Source: Lentibacillus jeotgali
GTDB taxonomy: Bacteria; Bacillota; Bacilli; Bacillales; Amphibacillaceae
Direction: 5' to 3'
DNA length: 64,000 nt
Assembly (NCBI RefSeq): GCF_000224785.1
Contig: NZ_AGAV01000014.1
Location: 186,001 to 250,000, forward strand
Position numbers and translations under genes: made by a program. The stretch's first letter is position 1. Every line of letters starts with the position of its first letter. Below the pieces are notes generated by a model. That model made no database searches and was not told the origin of the DNA. It saw only the letters and a list, made by a program, of their open reading frames with translations. This document shows positions 57,855 to 64,000 of the stretch, piece after piece.

Positions 57855-60056
57855 TTATTGAACGGTCCGTGTTACTGTATAAACATCTTTTATCTGTTTA
57901 ATCCGATCAACAATCCGTTTTAAATGTCCGGTATTATGAATAAGAATCGTAATGTTGATAACAGCCATTCTGTTTCGATCGGAGCGGCCGTTAACATACG
58001 TAATATTCGTCTTTGTTTCATTTACAGCCTGCAGGACCTCATTCACTAAGCCCCGCCGGTCAAATCCCGAGATCTCCAGGTCAACATGATACTGTTTCTT
58101 CTCGATATCATTGTTTTCCCATTCAACATGCAGACGGCGCTGCCTGGCTTCTTCTGTCTGGATATTGGGACAGTCCGCCCGATGTACGGAGACACCCCTG
58201 CCTTTAGTAATATAGCCTTCAATAGCATCCCCAGGGACCGGATTGCAACATTTAGCAAGGCGAACTAATAAATTATCAACACCCTCTACTTTGACACCTG
58301 CATCCCGTTTCTGGACCTTTCTGGTTACCTTATCAGTCTTCACTTCCTCGATTGTTTCTTCGAGGTTTTGTTCTTTTTCCTTTTCATGGCGCAATTTATC
58401 TGTCAGACGAGTTGCAATTAATGCCGAAGTAATACCTTGGTATCCTACCGCAGCATACATGTCATCCTCGCTGGAAAAATTAAACTTTTCGAAAACACGT
58501 TTAAGATTATCCTGTATGAGCACGTTTTTTGGTTCAAATCCAAGTGACCTGATTTCTTTGTCGACAGCTTCCTTTCCCTTACTGATATTTTCATCACGCC
58601 GCTGCTTTTTAAAAAATTGCTTGATTTTGCTTTTGGCCTGTGATGTCTGGGTAATCGACAACCAGTCTTGGGAAGGCCCATATGAATGTTTGGATGTCAT
58701 CACTTCCACAATGTCACCATTTTTTAATTGATAATCAAGCGGCTCCATTTTTCCATTCACTTTTGCACCAATTGTCTTATTGCCAACCTCTGTGTGAATC
58801 CTGTAGGCAAAATCAAGCGGGACCGAACCGGACGGCAATTCGATGACATCACCTTTTGGTGTAAATACGTATACCATATCGGAAAACAGATCAACCTTTA
58901 ATGTTTCCATAAATTCTTCGGCGTCATGTGTTTCGCTTTGCCAGTCAAGTATTTCCCGGAACCAGGTTAATCTATCCTCAAACGATTTGCTGCCTTTGGC
59001 TAATTGCTTTCCTTCTTTATAAGCCCAATGTGCTGCAATTCCATATTCGGCGATTTCATGCATCTCTTTAGTGCGGATTTGCACTTCAAGCGGATCGCCT
59101 TTCGGGCCGATGACAGTGGTATGCAACGACTGGTAAAGATTCGGTTTGGGCATTGCTATATAATCCTTGAACCTTCCCGGCATCGGTTTCCAGCAGGTAT
59201 GAATGATGCCGAGCACTGCATAACAGTCCTTAATGCTGTGAACAAGAATCCGTACTGCCAGCAGATCATAGATTTCATTAAATTGTTTATTTTGTTTGGC
59301 CATTTTCCGGTAAATACTGTATAAATGTTTTGGCCTGCCTGATATATCTGCTTCAATATTGACATCGTCCAGCTGTTTTTCCAACTCATCAATAACCTCA
59401 TCGATATAGGTTTCGCGCTCTTCACGTTTTTGCTTCATCAGCTGGACAATCCGGTAGTATTGCTGTGGATTCAGATAACGTAATGCGGTATCTTCAAGTT
59501 CCCATTTAATCGTCGAAATCCCGAGCCTGTGGGCCAATGGTGCAAATATTTCCAGCGTTTCGTTTGAAATCCTGCGCTGTTTATTCGGGGGTAGGTGTTT
59601 TAACGTACGCATATTATGCAAACGATCTGCAAGTTTAATAAGAATGACCCGGATATCCCTTGCCATCGCCACAAACATTTTCCGGTGATTTTCCGCCTGC
59701 AGGGCTTCTTTCGATTTATACTTAATCTTGCCCAGCTTTGTAACGCCATCCACGAGCATTGCCACTTCTTCGTTGAACGAATCCTCCAGCTGCTCAAGTG
59801 TCACTTCCGTATCCTCGACAACATCATGTAAAAAGCCGCCCGCTATCGTTACAGGGTCCATTTCAAGATCAACCAGAATCCCGGCAACCTGAACTGGATG
59901 AACGATGTAGGGTTCGCCTGATTTCCGGAACTGATCCTTATGGGCATCTTCGGCAAATTCATAAGCACGGTGAAGAAACACAGCATCCTCTTCCAAAAGG
60001 TACCCCCGGGCTCTATCAATCACTTCTTTACTTGTTAACAGTTCGTCTTTAGCCAT
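57855..60056 (-). CDS. rel: Bifunctional (p)ppGpp synthetase/hydrolase Rel
   Basis: Makes and degrades the alarmone (p)ppGpp in response to uncharged tRNA on the ribosome. The 733-residue protein has the hydrolase HD domain (GFLHDVVEDTEVT and ILIKLADRLHNMRTL), the synthetase domain (GRFKDYIAMPKPNLYQSLHTTVIGP, ending EYGIAAHWAYKEG), TGS (VFTPKGDVIELPSGSVPLDFAY), a helical and zinc-finger-like region with CCNPVPGD, and a C-terminal ACT domain. Both catalytic sites look intact. It is upstream of dtd and downstream of apt. Confidence 0.97.
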   Translation of the reverse strand: MAKDELLTSKEVIDRARGYLLEEDAVFLHRAYEFAEDAHKDQFRKSGEPYIVHPVQVAGILVDLEMDPVTIAGGFLHDVVEDTEVTLEQLEDSFNEEVAMLVDGVTKLGKIKYKSKEALQAENHRKMFVAMARDIRVILIKLADRLHNMRTLKHLPPNKQRRISNETLEIFAPLAHRLGISTIKWELEDTALRYLNPQQYYRIVQLMKQKREERETYIDEVIDELEKQLDDVNIEADISGRPKHLYSIYRKMAKQNKQFNEIYDLLAVRILVHSIKDCYAVLGIIHTCWKPMPGRFKDYIAMPKPNLYQSLHTTVIGPKGDPLEVQIRTKEMHEIAEYGIAAHWAYKEGKQLAKGSKSFEDRLTWFREILDWQSETHDAEEFMETLKVDLFSDMVYVFTPKGDVIELPSGSVPLDFAYRIHTEVGNKTIGAKVNGKMEPLDYQLKNGDIVEVMTSKHSYGPSQDWLSITQTSQAKSKIKQFFKKQRRDENISKGKEAVDKEIRSLGFEPKNVLIQDNLKRVFEKFNFSSEDDMYAAVGYQGITSALIATRLTDKLRHEKEKEQNLEETIEEVKTDKVTRKVQKRDAGVKVEGVDNLLVRLAKCCNPVPGDAIEGYITKGRGVSVHRADCPNIQTEEARQRRLHVEWENNDIEKKQYHVDLEISGFDRRGLVNEVLQAVNETKTNITYVNGRSDRNRMAVINITILIHNTGHLKRIVDRIKQIKDVYTVTRTVQ

Positions 60057-60257
60057 AAAATCACCTGAATTCAGTTTGACAAAAACTTTACTACCGCCGG
60101 ATTTTCCCTGGCTTCTCCGCGGGCCCCGGCCTGTCTGTATAGCAGAATTTGTTCAGAACCTTTTTCTATTGTCTATAGTATTAAAAATTTTTGCTGAAAA
60201 GTAAAGAAAAACGTCAGCTTTTTCACTTCAGGACTGTTCAGACAGTCTCATGAATAA

Positions 60258-60294
60258 TTACAGGTCTGATAAATAATTTCAATCAGACCTGTAA
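60258..60294 (-). terminator. Probable terminator after apt
   Basis: TTACAGGTCTGAT / ATCAGACCTGTAA, a perfect 13-bp stem with an 11-nt loop, 15 nt beyond the apt stop. The following minus-strand bases (TTATTC) are only weakly U-rich. The rest of the 60057-60308 gap shows no gene. Confidence 0.6.
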
Positions 60295-60308
60295 CATAAT
60301 ACTGAACC

Positions 60309-60821
60309 CTAATATCGCATTAACGTCAGCACGTCATACCCATCCAATTTTTCCAGTCCATTCAGGTAAGATAGTTCAATCAGAAAAGCACATCCGGCAA
60401 CAATTCCACCCAGTTCTTCCACTAGATTGATTGTTGCCTCAATGGTTCCTCCTGTTGCTAGTAGATCATCAGTAATCAGAACCCGCTGTCCGGGCTTGAT
60501 AGCGTCCTTATGAATCGTCAACACGTTTTCACCGTATTCGAGACCATAATCAACTTTAATCACTTCACGCGGTAACTTTCCTTCTTTTCTTACAGGCGCA
60601 AAGCCTACTTCCAGTGCATAGGAAACGGGGCAGCCAATAATGAACCCTCTTGCTTCAGGTCCGACGACAAGGTCTATATCTTTTTGTCTGGCGTATTCTA
60701 CAATTTCATCTACTGCTGATTTAAACGCTTTTCCATTATCCATTAATGGTGTAATATCTTTAAATTGTACGCCTTCTCTTGGCCAATCATCAACAATTTG
60801 TATATGTTTTTTATAGTCCAT
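60309..60821 (-). CDS. apt: Adenine phosphoribosyltransferase
   Basis: Converts adenine and PRPP to AMP in purine salvage. The 170-residue protein has the PRPP-binding motif [27 protein letters not shown], and the purine-loop [17 protein letters not shown]. Its start overlaps the recJ end by 11 nt, so recJ-apt are coupled. The recJ-apt-rel order is the common Bacillus arrangement. Confidence 0.96.
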   Translation of the reverse strand: MDYKKHIQIVDDWPREGVQFKDITPLMDNGKAFKSAVDEIVEYARQKDIDLVVGPEARGFIIGCPVSYALEVGFAPVRKEGKLPREVIKVDYGLEYGENVLTIHKDAIKPGQRVLITDDLLATGGTIEATINLVEELGGIVAGCAFLIELSYLNGLEKLDGYDVLTLMRY

Positions 60822-63138
60822 AAACTACTTCCTCCTTGGAGCTCACCCTGTCTTTCAGGCATTCGGACAGCCACGTTTTCAGCTCATCATACGTTGAATA
60901 ATATAGAGTTTTTTCAATTTCGGCTTTTGTCAGCCGTTCCTGATAGACAGCTGATGCCGTTAAATCGTTTTGAACAGGATTTGGATTAATTGTAATGAAA
61001 CCATCCTCTATTTTAACAAACTCAAGGTCGAAAAACACGTCGGTCATAAATTTGATACGTGGTCTCGTCCATCCTTTTGCTTCCATGATCATGGGCAAGT
61101 CCTTATTTATATCAACCCTTTTTCGCTTGAACAGAAGTGCATACAGCCATTTAAAATCCTCTCTTGAGGGGAAAACATTCATGAACGCACTATCCTGCAG
61201 TTGAAAACATGCATGGATATTAGTCGGATTCAGTCGCTGCAGCAGTAATTTGAAAGTTTCCAAATCTGTTGGCATATCGAACAAGAATAACGTTTGAGCC
61301 TCTTCTAAGCTGTTCACATATGTATCATATGTCATACACCGTACATTACCGGGGAAATCAGTCTTGTTCGGCATTACCTGAAAAACTGCCGCATACTTAT
61401 GATCAGACTGTACATATGGCGTTAGCTCTATCTGGTTCTTGCCCCGATGATCAAATAACTGGTGCTCATCAATTTTCATATCCTGCAACACAATCTGCAC
61501 TTTCCGATAGCCATTCCACTCATTAATACCAAGCTCACCGACAACCGATATTGGTGTTTTTGGCGTCAGGTGGTTATATAAATCGCCTAACCCAAAGCCA
61601 ATACCCTCAAGTGTTTTATTTTGATGACGGAAGTGCATTTTTAAATGTTTTTTATTATTTCCAATTTGCTTTATGTCTACAGGCACCTCTTCTAAATGGA
61701 AAACAGGTTTGGGGTTGGCCATGCCAAATGGTGCCAGTTGCCTGATTTCTTCAACTAATTCTTCATTAATCTCCGGTAAGGCTATTGACTTAGCAACCTC
61801 AATTTCCTGGGTGAAATCTTCTGAAGTCAGTTCCTGGTGGATCAGATTATTCAATTCGGTTCTTAACCTCTGGAGGTTGTCTATCGGGAGCGTCATTCCA
61901 GCAGCCTGGGCATGACCGCCGAAATGTGTGAACACATCCCTTATCTTCATACAGTTTGAAAATAAGTCAAAAGCGGGGATACTCCTGGCAGAACCTTTCA
62001 TGACCCCATCTTCGGTCATAATGGACAGAACGATTGCCGGTCGATCATATTTTCTAACCAGGTTTGATGCGACAATACCCAATACACCCTGATTCCAGCC
62101 TTCTTTTGCTACAACAATGACGCCCTGGTCTTCAATAGGACCTGTCATTTCTTCAGCCTCTTTCACAATAGCACTGACGATATCTTTTCGTTCCTCGTTG
62201 ATTGATTGGACCATCCCTGCAATTTGATCAGCTTCATCCTGTACATCTGTCAACAGCAGATGGACTGCCAAATCGGCATCCTGTAACCTTCCGACCGCAT
62301 TCAACCTTGGCCCGATTGAAAATCCGATATCTTGTTCGGAGACGCTATCATCAATGCCACTAACTTTCATTAAAGCCTTCAGCCCTGGTTTGGCGGAACG
62401 TGACAAAGCTCTCAGGCCGTAATAAGCAATAATGCGATTTTCCCCCTGTAACGGTACAAGATCGGCAATTGTTCCAACAGCCGCATAATCAAGCAGCTGT
62501 TTCGGAAAATACCCGAGCAGACGTTCAGCAAGCTTAAGTGCGACACCTGCCCCTGCAAGCTCTTTAAAACCATAATCAGGGGAACATTTTGGATGAATGA
62601 TCGCGTAAGCATCCGGCAGTTGCTCCTGTGGTTCGTGGTGATCCGTAATGATCAGATCTATCCCAAGATTTTTAGCGAAAGCTGCTTCATTTACTGCAGC
62701 AATACCGGTATCTACTGTTATAATTAAATAGTACCCATTTTCATATGCCGCTCTGAATGCTTCTTCGTTCGGGCCGTAACCTTCTGTGAAGCGATTCGGG
62801 ATATAGTAATCACAGTGGGCGCCTAGCTCCCGCAGTGTTTTGATCATAATCGCTGTTGAACTGACTCCATCAGCATCATAATCACCGTATACAAGAATTT
62901 TTTTATCAGCTTTAATTGCTCTATGTACCCGTTCTGCAGCTTTATCTATATCTGACAACAACTGTACACTATATAATTGATCTAAATCAGGAGAAACAAA
63001 CGCTTCAGCTTCTTCATGTGTTGTAATGCCCCGCTGAAGTAACAATTCTTTGATAAGCGGTGAGAATCGGTTGGAATCCCAATTAGGTATATCATTTTGA
63101 CTGTCTCTGAATTTCCATTTCATTTTACTCTCTAACAT
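60811..63138 (-). CDS. recJ: Single-stranded-DNA-specific exonuclease RecJ
   Basis: 5'-3' ssDNA exonuclease in recombination and mismatch repair. The 775-residue protein has the DHH phosphoesterase motifs: I ([17 protein letters not shown]), III ([13 protein letters not shown]), the DHHA1 part (GARSIPAFD-like [14 protein letters not shown]), and [11 protein letters not shown]. An OB domain follows, then a C-terminal extension of about 200 residues usual in Bacilli. The ATG at 63138 is preferred because AGGGGTGA lies just upstream; another ATG is five codons downstream. Confidence 0.95.
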   Translation of the reverse strand: MLESKMKWKFRDSQNDIPNWDSNRFSPLIKELLLQRGITTHEEAEAFVSPDLDQLYSVQLLSDIDKAAERVHRAIKADKKILVYGDYDADGVSSTAIMIKTLRELGAHCDYYIPNRFTEGYGPNEEAFRAAYENGYYLIITVDTGIAAVNEAAFAKNLGIDLIITDHHEPQEQLPDAYAIIHPKCSPDYGFKELAGAGVALKLAERLLGYFPKQLLDYAAVGTIADLVPLQGENRIIAYYGLRALSRSAKPGLKALMKVSGIDDSVSEQDIGFSIGPRLNAVGRLQDADLAVHLLLTDVQDEADQIAGMVQSINEERKDIVSAIVKEAEEMTGPIEDQGVIVVAKEGWNQGVLGIVASNLVRKYDRPAIVLSIMTEDGVMKGSARSIPAFDLFSNCMKIRDVFTHFGGHAQAAGMTLPIDNLQRLRTELNNLIHQELTSEDFTQEIEVAKSIALPEINEELVEEIRQLAPFGMANPKPVFHLEEVPVDIKQIGNNKKHLKMHFRHQNKTLEGIGFGLGDLYNHLTPKTPISVVGELGINEWNGYRKVQIVLQDMKIDEHQLFDHRGKNQIELTPYVQSDHKYAAVFQVMPNKTDFPGNVRCMTYDTYVNSLEEAQTLFLFDMPTDLETFKLLLQRLNPTNIHACFQLQDSAFMNVFPSREDFKWLYALLFKRKRVDINKDLPMIMEAKGWTRPRIKFMTDVFFDLEFVKIEDGFITINPNPVQNDLTASAVYQERLTKAEIEKTLYYSTYDELKTWLSECLKDRVSSKEEVVYGL

Positions 63139-63194
63139 AAACTCACCCCTGACTAACCCAGTATACAGGAGATAGCCACGGGGAGCAATCAGGT

Positions 63195-63539
63195 TTATTT
63201 ATCGTCGGTTTCTTGTTTGTTATTGGCTGACTGGTCATATCCTTTCTGTTTGTAGGCATCTGTTGTATGTAAGCCATGTTTAGTCAAGATCTCTTTCATT
63301 TGTTTATTTTCTGATATGAGTGTATTGCGTTCGCGCTGCAGGCGGATCATTTTTACAAGTCCGACGGCTGCTGTTATGATCCCGCCCATTAATACAGAAA
63401 ACAGGATAACCAATATTAACGGTGCCTCACCACTGCCAAAGAAGTAATTGACTTCCACTGGATCAACATTAATCACTGCAAAAATGGCGACAATTAATAC
63501 AAAAATAATGGCTAGAATAACATAAGTCTGTCCTCGCAA
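63195..63539 (-). CDS. LapA-domain membrane protein (YrvD-like)
   Basis: A 114-residue protein with two membrane spans (about 5-25 and 42-62) joined by NVDPVEVNYFFGSGEAPLIL, the lipopolysaccharide-assembly A (DUF1049) pattern. A cytoplasmic coiled coil follows (RLQRERNTLISENKQMKEIL) with a hydrophilic tail. A Gram-positive host has no LPS, so the role must differ from that of the E. coli protein. It lies between secDF and recJ, as B. subtilis yrvD. Confidence 0.87.
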   Translation of the reverse strand: MRGQTYVILAIIFVLIVAIFAVINVDPVEVNYFFGSGEAPLILVILFSVLMGGIITAAVGLVKMIRLQRERNTLISENKQMKEILTKHGLHTTDAYKQKGYDQSANNKQETDDK

Positions 63540-63608
63540 ATTTATCCTCCTTAATAAACGGCTTTGTAGTTAAGTTACCCTTTTTCATTTCTGGATAACC
63601 ATAAGGAA

Positions 63609-63636
63609 ACCCCTGAAGTTCTCTAACCTCAGGGGT
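63609..63636 (-). terminator. Probable terminator after secDF
   Basis: ACCCCTGA / TCAGGGGT (8 bp, 12-nt loop, extendable by internal pairs) followed on the minus strand by TTTCC. It lies between secDF and the LapA gene. Confidence 0.55.
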
Positions 63637-63653
63637 CTGATTTAACCCACATG

Positions 63654-63710
63654 TAACTGTCCCTAAATGCCCGGTTCTGTTCAACTCCCACTGATTAAAG
63701 TTTCACTTTA
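63654..63710 (-). repeat. Intergenic palindromic repeat, family 1, copy C
   Basis: On the minus strand: AGTAAAGTGAAACTTTAATCAGTGGG (given here as joined blocks AGTAAAGTGAAACTTTA and ATCAGTGGG), GTTGAACAGAACCGGG, CATTTAGGGACAGTTA. It matches copies A and B, but the return arm of the central hairpin is lost. It abuts the secDF stop codon. Confidence 0.7.
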
Positions 63711-64000
63711 CTATACTTGCGGGCCTTCCGTACGTTTCTTTTTGGCATAGACAACCGGTTTGTTCTTGATATTTCTTCCGCGCCAGACAAGCCACAGCTG
63801 AGACGCAAGGAATAATGACGAATACGTACCGGCAAGAAGACCGACTGCCAGTGCGATGGCAAAGCCGGTAATCGACTGCGCACCAAGGAATAAGAATGCG
63901 AGTACCGCAATCATGGTTGTAACTGTCGTGTTAATACTGCGGGTCATTGTCTGCACAAGACTTCGATTGACAATCCTAGCTAGTTCCTTAAACGATTTAA
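63711..64000 (-). CDS. secDF: Protein export membrane protein SecDF, C-terminal end
   Basis: Accessory subunit of the Sec translocon that uses the proton gradient to pull preproteins across the membrane. Only the last 95 residues are in the window; the reading frame stays open through the right edge. The visible part is the SecF end: NRSLVQTMTRSINTTVTTMIAV, then two membrane spans (FLFLGAQSITGFAIALAVGLLAGTYSSLFLASQLWLVW) and a basic tail. The TMTRSINT motif is diagnostic for SecF. In Bacillus SecD and SecF are fused. Whether that is so here cannot be seen. Confidence 0.93.
   Translation of the reverse strand, partial: KSFKELARIVNRSLVQTMTRSINTTVTTMIAVLAFLFLGAQSITGFAIALAVGLLAGTYSSLFLASQLWLVWRGRNIKNKPVVYAKKKRTEGPQV

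Overview
The window is a continuous stretch of low-to-moderate GC chromosome from a spore-forming Bacillaceae species. Gene order closely follows the Bacillus subtilis yqe/com/yrr/yrv region. Acidic proteins, an Mrp antiporter operon and the style of the intergenic repeats suggest a moderately halophilic or alkalitolerant relative (Lentibacillus/Virgibacillus/Oceanobacillus-like). That placement is inference from gene content and memory, not a database match. Sporulation genes (spoIIP, gpr, sigK, sda, an rsfA-like gene) show that it belongs to an endospore-forming lineage.

Layout, left to right. (1) 1-9127, minus strand: deoC end, mtaB, rsmE, prmA, dnaJ, dnaK, grpE, hrcA, with a perfect CIRCE operator in front of hrcA. 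(2) 9163-15068, minus: hemW, lepA, yqxA, spoIIP, gpr. rpsT (S20) then lies on the plus strand against holA. (3) 17073-25803, minus: comEC-comEB-comEA, then yqeM-rsfS-yqeK-nadD-yqeI-aroE-yqeH-yqeG, a ribosome-assembly and NAD cluster. (4) 25804-32780, plus: a DnaA-box cluster and sda, a MITE-like repeat, an mrpACDEFG operon without mrpB, and an uninterrupted sigK. (5) 32805-37768, minus: yrhC, mtnN, yrrS, greA, udk, trmR, mltG. This is a shortened version of the B. subtilis cluster. (6) 38187-49840, minus: yrzB, ruvX, ireB, alaS with an Ala T-box, an AI-2E family transporter, yrzR, recD2, a TPR protein, mnmA, a cysteine desulfurase and cymR. (7) 49985-52005, plus: rarA and an rsfA-like regulator. 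(8) 52085-64000, minus: a 6S RNA gene, aspS and hisS behind a T-box, a small helix-turn-helix protein, (plus) an SH3/amidase gene, then dtd, rel, apt, recJ, a LapA-domain protein and the end of secDF.

The genes form functional groups. Chaperones and heat-shock control sit with translation modification enzymes. Competence DNA uptake sits next to ribosome assembly. The cymR-desulfurase-mnmA set links cysteine sulfur to tRNA thiolation. rel-apt-recJ links the stringent response, purine salvage and repair.

I found no prophage, CRISPR array, defence island, tRNA or rRNA gene. The most unusual points are the missing mrpB, the loss of several genes from otherwise conserved clusters (trhP1/trhP2, mccA/mccB, yrrT, pbpI), and at least four families of intergenic palindromic or MITE-like repeats.
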